Below are positions 38,027 through 49,294 of a stretch of DNA of 64,000 bases, in pieces. This DNA is from Streptococcus oralis (GTDB lineage Bacteria; Bacillota; Bacilli; Lactobacillales; Streptococcaceae). Positions within the stretch are counted from its first letter, which is position 1. Every line of letters starts with the position of its first letter. A program made the position numbers and the translations under genes. Below the pieces are notes generated by a model that was not told the DNA's origin, did no database searches, and worked only from the letters and a program-made list of their open reading frames with translations. The DNA lies in contig NZ_QEWJ01000002.1 in NCBI RefSeq assembly GCF_004127215.1, positions 112,334-176,333 of the forward strand, in the 5' to 3' direction.

Positions 38027-39511
38027 TTATTTGCGATACAAGCGATCGTATTGGTAGTATGGGTCAAAGGTCACGTTGATACCTAGCTTACGAAGGACGT
38101 TCTTGTCTTCGTCTGTCAAGATGATGGTTGAGTGGGCTTCGCTTCCTTTGAGGTTACCAAGTTCCTTCATGGCGCGCGCAGCGTCAGGGTTTTCCATAGC
38201 TGTGATGGCAAGAGCAATCAGGATTTCATTTGAGTGCAGGCGCGGATTGCGACTGCCTAGATGATTGATTTTAAGACCTTGGATTGGTTTGACAACTTCA
38301 GGCTCGATTAGTTTCACTTCCTTAGCGATAGCAGCAGATTTCTTGATGGCATTGATCAAAGCAGCAGCTGTTGGACCAAAGAGTTCTGAGTTTTTACCAG
38401 TGACAATGTCACCAGATGGCAATTCAAGGGCTAGGGCAGGTCCGCCGGTTTCTTCAGCCTTTTGACGTGCTGCGACAGCAACTTTACGGTCTGCAGGTGT
38501 GATACCGAGGTCGTTCATGAGAAGTTCAATCTTCTTGACAGCAGTTTCTCCGACTTTCTCAGCTTTGAAATCAAGAACGGTTTGATAGTAGCGACGGATG
38601 ATTTCTTGTTTAGAAGCTTCGATAGCGGCTTCATTATCTGTAATAGCAAAACCAACCATGTTGACACCCATGTCTGTCGGTGAAGCGTATGGAGATTCAC
38701 CGAGAATGCGTTCCAACATACGTTTTAGGACTGGGAAAATTTCGATATCACGGTTGTAGTTGACAGTGGTTTCTCCGTAGGTTTGAAGGTGGAAGGGGTC
38801 AATCATGTTGACATCGTCAAGGTCAGCTGTGGCAGCCTCGTAGGCCAAGTTGACAGGGTGATGAAGGGGCAGATTCCAGACTGGGAAGGTTTCAAATTTA
38901 GCGTAGCCAGACTTGATACCGTTGATTTGGTCGTGGTACATATTGGACACACAGGTTGCCAATTTTCCAGAACCAGGTCCAGGAGCCGTTACGACGATTA
39001 ACTTGCGACTGGTTTTGATGTAGTCGTTTTTCCCCATTCCTTCTGGAGAAATGATGTGATCCATATCCGTTGGGTAGCCTTTGATTGGATAATGAAGATA
39101 AGAATCAATTCCATTTTTCTCAAGCTGGTTGCGGAAGGCATCTGCAGCAGGTTGACCAGCGTATTGCGTGATAACAACGGAGCCAACAAAAATCCCCAAT
39201 TCATTGAATTTATCAATCAAACGAAGGACTTCTTGGTCATAGGAAATGCCTAAGTCACCTCGTGCTTTAGAATGTTCGATGTTGCTTGCATTAATGGCGA
39301 TAACAACTTCGACCTGCTCTTTTAACTCCTGCAAGAGTCTGATTTTATTGTCAGGCTCATAACCAGGAAGGACACGAGCAGCGTGGAAATCTTCTAACAT
39401 TTTGCCACCAAACTCCAAGTAGAGCTTGCCGTCAAATTGGTTAATACGCTCCAAAATGTGGTCGCGCTGTAGATTCAAATATTGTTCAGAACTAAAAGCT
39501 TGTTTTTTCAT
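38027..39511 (-). CDS. DUF1846-family protein
   Basis: 494 residues, soluble. Conserved across Firmicutes with very high identity, including [18 protein letters not shown] (a P-loop-like glycine-rich stretch near residue 175) and a C-terminal half with [19 protein letters not shown]. Its reaction is not known to me. The start used is [10 protein letters not shown] at 39511; an extended frame to 39532 runs into the probable -10 box. It is divergent from dexB, with 150 bases between. Confidence 0.8.
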   Translation of the reverse strand: MKKQAFSSEQYLNLQRDHILERINQFDGKLYLEFGGKMLEDFHAARVLPGYEPDNKIRLLQELKEQVEVVIAINASNIEHSKARGDLGISYDQEVLRLIDKFNELGIFVGSVVITQYAGQPAADAFRNQLEKNGIDSYLHYPIKGYPTDMDHIISPEGMGKNDYIKTSRKLIVVTAPGPGSGKLATCVSNMYHDQINGIKSGYAKFETFPVWNLPLHHPVNLAYEAATADLDDVNMIDPFHLQTYGETTVNYNRDIEIFPVLKRMLERILGESPYASPTDMGVNMVGFAITDNEAAIEASKQEIIRRYYQTVLDFKAEKVGETAVKKIELLMNDLGITPADRKVAVAARQKAEETGGPALALELPSGDIVTGKNSELFGPTAAALINAIKKSAAIAKEVKLIEPEVVKPIQGLKINHLGSRNPRLHSNEILIALAITAMENPDAARAMKELGNLKGSEAHSTIILTDEDKNVLRKLGINVTFDPYYQYDRLYRK

Positions 39512-39591
39512 TTTTTTACCTCTGACCTCCATTATAATAAAAAATCGGAAGTTAGGAAACTATAAAGGTAAAAAAGAAATCAAAAAGATTA

Positions 39592-39605
39592 GGCAAACGC
39601 TTGCA
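39592..39605 (+). promoter_or_regulatory. cre (CcpA) site at dexB
   Basis: GGCAAACGCTTGCA matches TGNAANCGNWNNCA at 13 of 14 positions (first base differs) and overlaps the -35 of dexB, where CcpA binding would repress. Confidence 0.65.
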
Positions 39606-39629
39606 CAAAAAATTAAAAAGCGTTATCAT
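39601..39629 (+). promoter_or_regulatory. dexB promoter
   Basis: TTGCAC (39601-39606) and TATCAT (39624-39629), 17 bp apart. Confidence 0.6.
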
Positions 39630-39654
39630 AGACTGTAGATTATTAAAATAATGA

Positions 39655-41274
<1,620 letters not shown>

Positions 41275-41281
41275 AATGAGC

Positions 41282-41313
41282 AAACCTCAAGCTTTTGAAG
41301 CTTGAGGTTTTTT
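41282..41313 (+). terminator. dexB terminator
   Basis: Perfect 13-bp stem AAACCTCAAGCTT (41282-41294) with AAGCTTGAGGTTT (41298-41310), loop TTG, T-run. Confidence 0.93.
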
Positions 41314-41382
41314 ACTAAAAATTGTGTAGGAAAATCTTTAAAAAATATTTGTTAGAATTTTCTAAAAAATTATGCGAAAGTT

Positions 41383-41411
41383 CTTGCTTTTATAAAAAAA
41401 TAGGGTATAAT
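41383..41411 (+). promoter_or_regulatory. aliC promoter
   Basis: TTGCTT (41383-41388) and consensus TATAAT (41406-41411), 17 bp apart. Confidence 0.65.
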
Positions 41412-41442
41412 GGTGAAAATACTATCTTTAAGGAGATTACTT

Positions 41443-43410
41443 ATGAAATCGAAAAAGTGGCTCTTAGGAGCAGGTGCTGTTTTGAGTGCAGCCCTACTGT
41501 TAACTGCTTGTGGGCAAAGTGAAAAGAAGGCTGATGCTCCCAAAACGTTCTCTTATGTCTACGCTATGGACCCATCTTCTTTGGACTATAGTGTGACGAG
41601 CAAGAGCTCAACCTCTGACGTTATAGCCAACGTTGTCGATGGACTTTTGGAAAATGATAAGTATGGGAACTTAATTCCATCACTTGCAGAAGACTGGTCT
41701 GTTTCAAAGGATGGTTTGACTTACACCTACAAACTTCGTAAGGGTGTAAAATGGTATACTTCTGATGGAGAAGAATACGCTGAAGTCAAGGCAAAAGACT
41801 TCGTTACTGGTCTGAAACACGCAGCTGACGGCAAATCAGACGGCCTCTCTCTCCTTCAAGATTCTATTAAAGGCTTGGCGGAGTATGTCAGTGGTGAGAG
41901 CAATGATTTCTCTACAGTAGGAGTTAAGGCTGTTGACGATTACACGGTTGAATATACGCTCAACAAACCAGAAAGTTTCTGGAACTCTAAAGTTACAACT
42001 GCTACCATGCTTCCAGTTAATGAAGAATTCTTGAATTCTAAAGGGAGCGACTACGGTGCACCAACACCATCAAGTATTCTTTATAACGGACCTTATTTCT
42101 TGAAATCATTGACTTCAAAATCGGTCATTGAGTATGAAAAGAATCCAAACTATTGGGACAAAGACAATGTTAAGATTGACAACATCAAACTAACCTTCTA
42201 TGATGGTTCTGACCAAGAATCCTTGATTCGTAGCTTTACACAAGGTGCCTATACAACAGCTCGTCTCTTCCCAACAAGCTCAAACTTTGAGTCAACTAAG
42301 AAAGAGTACGGCGATAAGATTGTCTACAGTCCACAAGAAGCGACAAGCTACTACCTCACTGTTAACGTAAACCGCCAGTCTTACAATAAAACAGCTAAAA
42401 CAGACGAGGCTCAAAAAACATCAACAAAAGAAGCTCTTCTCAACAAGAACTTCCGTCAGGCGCTGAACTTTGCCCTTGACCGTCACTCTTACACGGCTCA
42501 GTTGAATGGTGAAGAAGGTGCGGACAAAATTATCCGTAACAGTCTAGTACCTCATGACTACGTTCAAGTAGGTGAAAAGACCTTTGGAGAGTTAGCTCAG
42601 GCAGAGTTGGTTTCTTACGGAGATCAATGGAAAGATGTAGCTCTTACTGATGGTAAGGATACGCTTTACAGTCCTGAAAAAGCCAAGGCAGCCTTTGCAA
42701 AAGCTAAGGAAGAATTACAGGCCAAAGGTGTTACCTTCCCAATCCATTTGGATATTCCGGTTGAACAAACAGATGTAATCGCCGTCCAACAAACCAATTC
42801 ACTCAAGCAGTCTATCGAATCAACACTTGGTACGGAGAATGTCATTGTCGATGTCCTTCAAATGACCGATAATGAAAAATTGAGCATTACTTCTCAAGCT
42901 AAGGTTCCAGCACAAAAAGACTATGACTTGAATGGAACTGGTTGGGGACCAGACTATCAAGATCCAGCTACCTACCTCAATATTCTTGATGCCAAGAAGG
43001 GTTCTGCCCTTAAGCACTTGGGTATCACTCGTGGCAAAGATCCAGAAGTGATGGCTCAAGTTGGTCTGGATGAATACAAGAAACTCTTGGATGATGCCGC
43101 AGCTGAAACAAGTGATCTCAATAAGCGTTATGAGAAATACGCTAAAGCGCAAGCCTGGGTATCTGATAGTTCGCTCTTGATCCCAGTTGCTTCTTCAGGT
43201 GGTTCTCCAACTGTTAGCCGTACTGTACCATTCTCAAAAGCCTACTCTCAAGTCGGAATCAAGGGAGATCCATTTGTCTTCAAAGGTTTGGAGTTGCAAA
43301 ATGATGTTGTGACTACAAAAGAATACGAAGAAGCTCTCAAGAAATGGCAGAAAGAAAAAATTGAAACAAATGCCAAATACCAAAAAGAACTTGAAAAACA
43401 TGTCAAGTAA
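41443..43410 (+). CDS. aliC: AliB-like oligopeptide-binding lipoprotein 1 (AliC)
   Basis: 655 residues. Lipoprotein signal with lipobox LLTAC and lipidated Cys23; the rest is an SBP_bac_5 (OppA/AliA/AliB) domain: DPSSLDYSVTS, VVDGLLENDKYGNLIPSLAE, LNGTGWGPDYQDPATYL. It binds peptides outside the cell for the Ami permease encoded elsewhere. ATG 41443 has AAGGAG seven bases upstream. Its place between dexB and capsule genes identifies it as the aliB-like ORF 1 of S. mitis and non-encapsulated pneumococci. Paralogous to the next gene. Confidence 0.85.
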   Translation: MKSKKWLLGAGAVLSAALLLTACGQSEKKADAPKTFSYVYAMDPSSLDYSVTSKSSTSDVIANVVDGLLENDKYGNLIPSLAEDWSVSKDGLTYTYKLRKGVKWYTSDGEEYAEVKAKDFVTGLKHAADGKSDGLSLLQDSIKGLAEYVSGESNDFSTVGVKAVDDYTVEYTLNKPESFWNSKVTTATMLPVNEEFLNSKGSDYGAPTPSSILYNGPYFLKSLTSKSVIEYEKNPNYWDKDNVKIDNIKLTFYDGSDQESLIRSFTQGAYTTARLFPTSSNFESTKKEYGDKIVYSPQEATSYYLTVNVNRQSYNKTAKTDEAQKTSTKEALLNKNFRQALNFALDRHSYTAQLNGEEGADKIIRNSLVPHDYVQVGEKTFGELAQAELVSYGDQWKDVALTDGKDTLYSPEKAKAAFAKAKEELQAKGVTFPIHLDIPVEQTDVIAVQQTNSLKQSIESTLGTENVIVDVLQMTDNEKLSITSQAKVPAQKDYDLNGTGWGPDYQDPATYLNILDAKKGSALKHLGITRGKDPEVMAQVGLDEYKKLLDDAAAETSDLNKRYEKYAKAQAWVSDSSLLIPVASSGGSPTVSRTVPFSKAYSQVGIKGDPFVFKGLELQNDVVTTKEYEEALKKWQKEKIETNAKYQKELEKHVK

Positions 43411-43421
43411 TCTATAAATAG

Positions 43422-43457
43422 AAAAGGAAGTTGTAGGCAATCTCTACTTCCTTTTTT
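43422..43457 (+). terminator. aliC terminator
   Basis: AAAAGGAAGT (43422-43431) with ACTTCCTTTT (43446-43455), loop 14 bases, T-run. It separates the two lipoprotein genes transcriptionally. Confidence 0.75.
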
Positions 43458-43492
43458 GTTTTTGAGACACCAGTTGTCATAAAAGCAGTAAC

Positions 43493-43521
43493 TTTACATT
43501 TTTGAATAAATTTGATAAAAT
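43493..43521 (+). promoter_or_regulatory. aliD promoter
   Basis: TTTACA (43493-43498) and TAAAAT (43516-43521), 17 bp apart. Confidence 0.55.
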
Positions 43522-43559
43522 ATAGTTATGTTATAAAAAGTGACATAAAGGAGTGAATG

Positions 43560-45521
43560 ATGATCAAAATGAAAAAAAGACTGATTGGGACAGGTCTTGT
43601 CCTAGCTACAGGGATTTTACTGACAGCTTGTGGACAGTCCAACTCAGATACAAGTACCTTCTCATCAACATTTAGTGCAAATCCGACGACATTTAACTAT
43701 CTTTTAGACTATTATGCAGATAACACTGCTGTTATTACCAACCTCGTAGATGGCTTGTTAGAAAATGATAGTTATGGAAATCTAACGCCAGCTTTAGCTG
43801 AAGAATGGTCTGTTTCATCGGATGGTCTGACCTATACCTACAAGCTCAGAAAAGATGCCAAGTGGTACACGGCCGATGGTGAGGAATATGCTCCAGTCAA
43901 AGCCCAAGACTTTGTCACCGGGATTAAGTATGCTGCGGACAACAAGGGTCAAGCCATGGATCTCATCCAAAACTCTATCAAGGGATTGAATGACTATGTG
44001 ACAGGTGCGACCAATGACTTCACAACAGTTGGTGTGAAAGCCTTGGATGACCATACGGTCGAGTATACTTTGACTCGACCAGAACCGTACTGGAACTCAA
44101 AAACAACCAACAGTATCCTTTTCCCAGTTAATGAAGAGTTCTTAAAATCAAAGGATAAAGATTTTGGGACTTTGACGCCAGACAGTATCCTTTATAATGG
44201 TCCATATCTGTTAAAAGATTTCACATCAAAATCTTCGATCGAGTATGTGAAGAACCCGCACTATTATGATCATGATAAAGTGACCATTGAAAAAGTTAAG
44301 TTAGCCTACTTTGATGGCTCAGATCAGGAGATGACCATTCGTAACTTTGAAAGTGGTGCCTATACGCTTGCGGGAGTCTATCCAAATAGTTCCAACTATG
44401 CCAAGACAAAAGAAAAATACCAAGATAATATCGTTTATAGCTTACAAGACAAGACGTCTTGGTACTTCAACTTTAACGTTAACCGTAAAGCCTATAACCA
44501 TACTGCTAAAACAACGGATGAACAAAAGAAATCAACGCAAACAGCGATTTTAAATAAAAATTTCCGTCAGGCTATCAACTTTGGTATTGATCGAACAGCC
44601 TACTCGGCTCAATCTAACGGGCAAGAAGCGGCTAGCAAGACCCTTCGTAATACTCTAGTTCCCCCAACTTTTGTCCAGATTGGAGATAAGACCTTTGGAG
44701 AAGTGACAGCTTCTAAGCTTGTCAACTACGGAACAGAGTGGTCAGGCATCAACTTGGCGGATGCCCAAGATGCCTACTTCAACAAGGAAAAGGCCCAAGC
44801 CAAGTTTGCAGAAGCTAAAAAGGAATTGGAAGCCCAAGGGGTGACCTTCCCGATTCATTTGGACGTCCCAGTTGATCAAACCAATAAAAATGCAGTTTCT
44901 GGTATGAACTCGGTTAAACAAACCCTTGAAACAGTACTAGGTTCTGATAATGTTGTCATTGATGTTCAGCAACTTTCAACGGATGACTTTGGGAATGTGG
45001 CTTTCCTAGCACCAAACCCAGCAGCTCGTGATTACGATTTGAACTTTGATGGCTGGGTCGGTGATTACCAGGATCCATCAACGTATCTAGATCCCTTCAA
45101 TGCTGAAAGTGGCTTCTATCTCAAGATTTTTGGTCTTGATGCCAAAGAAGATCAAGAACTTATCAAGAGTCTAGGACTTGATACCTATACGAAACTCCTG
45201 AAAGAAGCAGATGCTGAGAACAAAGATGTCGCTAAGCGTTATGAAAAATATGCTGAAGCTCAAGCTTGGATGATTGACAATTCTCTAGTCATGTCTGCTA
45301 TGTCAAATGGTGGTACAGCCTCTGTAACTAAAGTAACTCCCTTTACACGTGCCTACTCTCTAGTGGGAATCAAGGGTGACGGAAATAATTACAAGTACAT
45401 GAGACTTCAAAAAGACCCTGTTACCAAGAAACAATTTGATGAAGCCAAGGCTAAGTGGGAAGAAGAAAGTAAAAAGGCTATCGAAAAGAGTCAAAAAGAA
45501 TTTAAAAATCATGTCAAATAA
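43560..45521 (+). CDS. aliD: AliB-like oligopeptide-binding lipoprotein 2 (AliD)
   Basis: 653 residues. Lipobox LLTAC with Cys24, then the same SBP_bac_5 layout as AliC (LVDGLLENDSYGNLTPALAE; FDGWVGDYQDPSTYL). The two share long identical stretches such as SDGLTYTYKLRK, so they arose by tandem duplication and diverged in the peptide-binding parts. Three ATGs are possible (43557, 43560, 43569); 43560 has the best distance (six bases) from AAAGGAG. It has its own promoter and terminator. Corresponds to aliB-like ORF 2. Confidence 0.85.
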   Translation: MIKMKKRLIGTGLVLATGILLTACGQSNSDTSTFSSTFSANPTTFNYLLDYYADNTAVITNLVDGLLENDSYGNLTPALAEEWSVSSDGLTYTYKLRKDAKWYTADGEEYAPVKAQDFVTGIKYAADNKGQAMDLIQNSIKGLNDYVTGATNDFTTVGVKALDDHTVEYTLTRPEPYWNSKTTNSILFPVNEEFLKSKDKDFGTLTPDSILYNGPYLLKDFTSKSSIEYVKNPHYYDHDKVTIEKVKLAYFDGSDQEMTIRNFESGAYTLAGVYPNSSNYAKTKEKYQDNIVYSLQDKTSWYFNFNVNRKAYNHTAKTTDEQKKSTQTAILNKNFRQAINFGIDRTAYSAQSNGQEAASKTLRNTLVPPTFVQIGDKTFGEVTASKLVNYGTEWSGINLADAQDAYFNKEKAQAKFAEAKKELEAQGVTFPIHLDVPVDQTNKNAVSGMNSVKQTLETVLGSDNVVIDVQQLSTDDFGNVAFLAPNPAARDYDLNFDGWVGDYQDPSTYLDPFNAESGFYLKIFGLDAKEDQELIKSLGLDTYTKLLKEADAENKDVAKRYEKYAEAQAWMIDNSLVMSAMSNGGTASVTKVTPFTRAYSLVGIKGDGNNYKYMRLQKDPVTKKQFDEAKAKWEEESKKAIEKSQKEFKNHVK

Positions 45522-45528
45522 AAAGTTG

Positions 45529-45560
45529 AAATAAGGTCTCTTGTAAGGGATCTTATTTTT
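45529..45560 (+). terminator. aliD terminator
   Basis: 12-bp stem with two G-U pairs (45529-45540 with 45547-45558), six-base loop, T-run. Confidence 0.8.
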
Positions 45561-45659
45561 CTTGTCGAGACTCTCTATATTGAATCGTCTAATCGGAAGC
45601 CACACATAGAAATAAAAACGCTTAACTCGACCGAATGAATGGAATTTATCTTGTATCTA

Positions 45660-45668
45660 TGATATAAT
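45660..45668 (+). promoter_or_regulatory. Capsule operon promoter
   Basis: TGATATAAT, a perfect extended -10, 31 bases before wzg. No clear -35. No transposon or insertion remnant lies directly upstream, unlike many pneumococcal capsule promoters. Confidence 0.6.
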
Positions 45669-45699
45669 GATTCTAACTATTGACGTATAGAGGAGTATC

Positions 45700-47145
45700 A
45701 TGAGTAGACCTTCAAAGAGAGCTCGTTCGGGCAATATGAAGCACAATATTAATATATTTTTACTAACCATTTATCTGATTTTGGGTGGTTTTTTGTTGTT
45801 TCTAATCTTTCGACACAACATACTTGCTTTCAGATATCTCAACATAGTCGCGGCAGTCTTGGTTTTAACGGTGGCTGTTATCAGTTTTCTTCTGATTTTT
45901 TATAAAAAAGCTGAGAAGTTCACTATTTTTCTATTGATTTTGTCTATTCTTATAGGATCTGTTTCTTTATTTACAGTCCAACAATTTATTGGCTTAACCA
46001 ATCGTTTGAATGCGACGTCTAATTATTCAGAGTATTCGATTAGTGTTGCAGTTTTGAAAGACAGCGATATCAATAATGTTAGCCAGTTAGATAGTGTTAT
46101 GGCTCCGACCGAAACGGATAATGAAAATATTCAAAAATTACTTACAGATATTAAATCAAATCAGGGTAAGGATTTGACAGTAGAGCAGAGTGCTTCTTAT
46201 CTAGCGGCTTATAAGAGTCTGCTTGCAGGTGACACAAAGGCGATTGTTTTAAATAGTGTCTTTGAAAATATCATTGAATCAGAATATCCTGACTATGCTG
46301 CAAAAATCAAAAAAATTTATACCAAGGAGCTGACTAAAAAAGTGGCTGCTCCGAAGGCAACCAAGAGTCAATCGTTTAACATTTATGTGAGTGGGATTGA
46401 TACCTACGGTCCGATTAGTTCGGTTTCGCGATCAGACGTCAATATCCTGATGACCGTCAATCGTGACACCAAAAAAATCCTTTTGACAACAACGCCACGT
46501 GATTCCTATGTTCCGATTGCAGATGGGGGCAACAACCAAAAGGATAAGTTGACCCACGCAGGAATCTATGGAGTGGATGCTTCTATCCACACTTTGGAAA
46601 ATCTCTATGGTCTAGATATTAACTATTACGTTCGCTTGAATTTCACATCATTCCTGAAATTGATTGACCTTTTAGGTGGAATTGATGTTTATAATGATCA
46701 AGAATTTACAGCTCACACTAATGGAAAGTATTATCCTGTTGGCAATGTGCATCTTGACTCAGAACAAGCTCTTGGTTTTGTTCGAGAACGCTATTCTCTA
46801 GCAGATGGTGACCGAGATCGTGGACGCAATCAGCAAAAAGTGATTGTGGCCATTATTCAAAAATTGACCTCAACTGAAGCCTTGAAAAATTATGATCATA
46901 TCATTCAAGGTCTACAAGACTCTCTCCAAACCAATATGCCACTTGAGACCATGATGGACTTGGTCAACGCACAGTTGGAGAGTGGTGGCAACTATAAGGT
47001 CAACTCTCAAGACCTAAAAGGAACAGGTCGAATGGATCTTCCTTCTTATGCGATGCCGGATAGCAACCTCTATATGATGGAAATTGATGATAGTAGCTTA
47101 GCTGCTGTCAAGTCGGCAATTCAAGATGTATTGGAGGGCAAATGA
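45700..47145 (+). CDS. wzg: Capsule attachment protein Wzg (CpsA), LytR-CpsA-Psr family
   Basis: 481 residues. Basic N-terminus, three membrane helices (about 15-115), an accessory domain, then the LCP phosphotransferase domain with [18 protein letters not shown] near residue 255 and [19 protein letters not shown] near 360; the Arg and Asp residues that bind the polyprenyl pyrophosphate are present. LCP enzymes link the finished polymer to peptidoglycan. First gene of the capsule operon; wzh starts one base after its stop. Confidence 0.93.
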   Translation: MSRPSKRARSGNMKHNINIFLLTIYLILGGFLLFLIFRHNILAFRYLNIVAAVLVLTVAVISFLLIFYKKAEKFTIFLLILSILIGSVSLFTVQQFIGLTNRLNATSNYSEYSISVAVLKDSDINNVSQLDSVMAPTETDNENIQKLLTDIKSNQGKDLTVEQSASYLAAYKSLLAGDTKAIVLNSVFENIIESEYPDYAAKIKKIYTKELTKKVAAPKATKSQSFNIYVSGIDTYGPISSVSRSDVNILMTVNRDTKKILLTTTPRDSYVPIADGGNNQKDKLTHAGIYGVDASIHTLENLYGLDINYYVRLNFTSFLKLIDLLGGIDVYNDQEFTAHTNGKYYPVGNVHLDSEQALGFVRERYSLADGDRDRGRNQQKVIVAIIQKLTSTEALKNYDHIIQGLQDSLQTNMPLETMMDLVNAQLESGGNYKVNSQDLKGTGRMDLPSYAMPDSNLYMMEIDDSSLAAVKSAIQDVLEGK

Positions 47146-47146
47146 G

Positions 47147-47878
47147 ATGATTGATATTCATTCGCACATAGTCTTTGATGTAGATGATGGGCCGAAATCA
47201 AGAGAAGAAAGCAAGGCTCTCTTGGCAGAAGCTTATCATCAGGGAGTACGGATGATTGTTTCCACCTCTCACCGTCGCAAAGGTATGTTTGAGACTCCAG
47301 AAGAGAAGATCGCTGCTAATTTTCGTCAGGTGCAGGAACTCGCCAAGGAAGTGGCAGATGACTTGGTGATTGCCTATGGAGCGGAGATTTATTATACACG
47401 AGATGTCCTTGATAAATTAGAACAAGGGCTACTCCCCACCCTCAATGCTAGTCGTTATGCCCTGATTGAGTTTAGTATGGACACACCATATCGTGACATT
47501 CATAGTGCCTTAAGCAAAATCTTGATGTTGGGTATTACCCCAGTCATTGCCCATATCGAGCGCTATGATGCTCTTGAACAAAATGAAAAACGTGTTCGTG
47601 AACTGATTGCAATGGGGTGTTATACACAAGTAAATAGTTCACACGTCCTTAAACCCAAACTTTTTGGAGAACGCTACAAGTTCATGAAAAAAAGAGCTCA
47701 GTATTTTTTAGAGCATGATCTGGTCCATGTGATTGCAAGTGACATGCACAGTCTAGATGGTAGACCTCCTCATATGGCCGAAGCTTATAGCATAATTGCC
47801 AAAAAGTATGGGGAAGAGAAAGCGAGAGAACTCTTTGAAGAAAATCCTCGACAAATTGTAATGAATCAACTAATTTAG
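47147..47878 (+). CDS. wzh: Tyrosine phosphatase Wzh (CpsB), PHP family
   Basis: 243 residues. PHP metal-binding motifs [14 protein letters not shown] at the N-terminus, TSHR, the central YGAEIYY and the C-terminal ASDMHS. Manganese-dependent phosphatase that removes phosphate from the tyrosine-rich tail of Wze and so controls capsule length and amount. ATG 47147 matches the family start; the longer frame from 47126 lies inside wzg. Confidence 0.95.
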   Translation: MIDIHSHIVFDVDDGPKSREESKALLAEAYHQGVRMIVSTSHRRKGMFETPEEKIAANFRQVQELAKEVADDLVIAYGAEIYYTRDVLDKLEQGLLPTLNASRYALIEFSMDTPYRDIHSALSKILMLGITPVIAHIERYDALEQNEKRVRELIAMGCYTQVNSSHVLKPKLFGERYKFMKKRAQYFLEHDLVHVIASDMHSLDGRPPHMAEAYSIIAKKYGEEKARELFEENPRQIVMNQLI

Positions 47879-47886
47879 GAGAAATG

Positions 47887-48579
47887 ATGAAAAAACAAAA
47901 TACTATGGAAATTGATGTATTTCAATTGTTAAATACCTTGTGGAAACGGAAATTGATTATTGCTTTGGTTGCTATCGTAACGGGAGCGATTGCCTTTGCA
48001 TATAGCAAATTTATTATAAAACCAGAATATACTAGCACTACGCGTATTTATGTAGTCAATCGAAACCAGGGAGATAAGCCGGGATTGACAAATCAGGATT
48101 TGCAGGCAGGGTCTTATCTTGTTAAAGACTATCGTGAGATCATCCTTTCCCAAGATGTGTTAGAAAAGGTTGTAACCGACTTGAAACTAAATATGTCAAC
48201 AAAGGGTCTTGCTAGTAAAGTACAAGTGACGGTGCCAGTTGATACACGTATTGTTTCTATTTCCGTCAAGGATAAACAGCCGGAGGAAGCAAGTCGTATC
48301 GCTAATTCCTTGCGTGAGGTTGCTGCTCAAAAAATCATTAACGTAACTCGTGTATCTGATGTGACAACGCTTGAAGAAGCGCGACCAGCCACTTCCCCAT
48401 CATCTCCAAATATCCGTCGTAATACTTTGATAGCTTTTCTCGGAGGATTAGGGGTGGTAGTTGTCGTCGTCCTCTTGGTTGAGTTGCTAGATGTCCGTGT
48501 CAAGCGACCAGAGGATATCGAAGACGTTATGCAAATTCCACTCTTAGGGGTCATTCCAAATTTGGATAAATTGAAATAG
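47887..48579 (+). CDS. wzd: Capsule chain-length regulator Wzd (CpsC)
   Basis: 230 residues. Wzz-type protein: N-terminal membrane helix (about 20-42), an extracellular domain, and a second helix (about 175-197) preceded by the Pro-rich [14 protein letters not shown]. Works as the membrane half of the Wzd/Wze tyrosine kinase and sets chain length. ATG 47887 is favoured over ATG 47884, because AGGAG ends five bases before it. Confidence 0.94.
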   Translation: MKKQNTMEIDVFQLLNTLWKRKLIIALVAIVTGAIAFAYSKFIIKPEYTSTTRIYVVNRNQGDKPGLTNQDLQAGSYLVKDYREIILSQDVLEKVVTDLKLNMSTKGLASKVQVTVPVDTRIVSISVKDKQPEEASRIANSLREVAAQKIINVTRVSDVTTLEEARPATSPSSPNIRRNTLIAFLGGLGVVVVVVLLVELLDVRVKRPEDIEDVMQIPLLGVIPNLDKLK

Positions 48580-48588
48580 GAGAGAACG

Positions 48589-49272
48589 ATGCCAACATTA
48601 GAAATTACACAGAAAAAATTGGAGCTCGTAAAAAAGGCAGAGGAATACTACAATGCCTTGCGTACAAATATACAGTTAAGTGGAGATAATTTGAAAGTCA
48701 TCTCTATTACTTCAGTTAATCCGGGAGAAGGGAAGTCTACAACTTCTACTAATACTGCTTGGGCTTTTGCGCGTGCAGGCTATAAAACCCTATTGATTGA
48801 TGCGGATATTCGTAACTCGGTCATGTCAGGTGTTTTTAGATCTAATGAGAAGATTACTGGCTTAACAGAGTTTTTATCAGGTACAACAGACTTGTCACAA
48901 GGTCTATGTGATACCAATGTTGAAAATCTCTTTGTCATTCAGGCGGGCTCAATTTCACCAAATCCCACAGCCCTTTTACAAAGTGAAAATTTCAGAACGA
49001 TGCTAGATACCCTGCGTAAATATTTTGACTATATCATTGTGGATACCGCTCCCGTAGGTATTGTGATCGATGCAGTTATTGTGACACAGAAATGTGATGC
49101 TTCTGTTTTGATTACGGCAGTTGGTGAAGCACATCGCCGTGATGTTCAAAAGGCGAAAGAACAGTTGGAACAAACAGGAAAGCCGTTTTTGGGTGTTGTC
49201 TTAAATAAATTGAATATCTCAGCGGAGAAGTATTCTTCTTATGGAGGATATGGGAACTATGGAAAGAAATAA
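48589..49272 (+). CDS. wze: Capsule tyrosine kinase Wze (CpsD)
   Basis: 227 residues. BY-kinase with Walker A NPGEGKSTTSTN near residue 45, Walker A' LLIDADIR and Walker B YIIVDTAPVG. The C-terminal tail YSSYGGYGNYGKK holds four tyrosines, the autophosphorylation cluster. Needs Wzd for activity and is reset by Wzh. Confidence 0.95.
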   Translation: MPTLEITQKKLELVKKAEEYYNALRTNIQLSGDNLKVISITSVNPGEGKSTTSTNTAWAFARAGYKTLLIDADIRNSVMSGVFRSNEKITGLTEFLSGTTDLSQGLCDTNVENLFVIQAGSISPNPTALLQSENFRTMLDTLRKYFDYIIVDTAPVGIVIDAVIVTQKCDASVLITAVGEAHRRDVQKAKEQLEQTGKPFLGVVLNKLNISAEKYSSYGGYGNYGKK

Positions 49273-49294
49273 ATGATTGGCTGGGGAGATCAAA

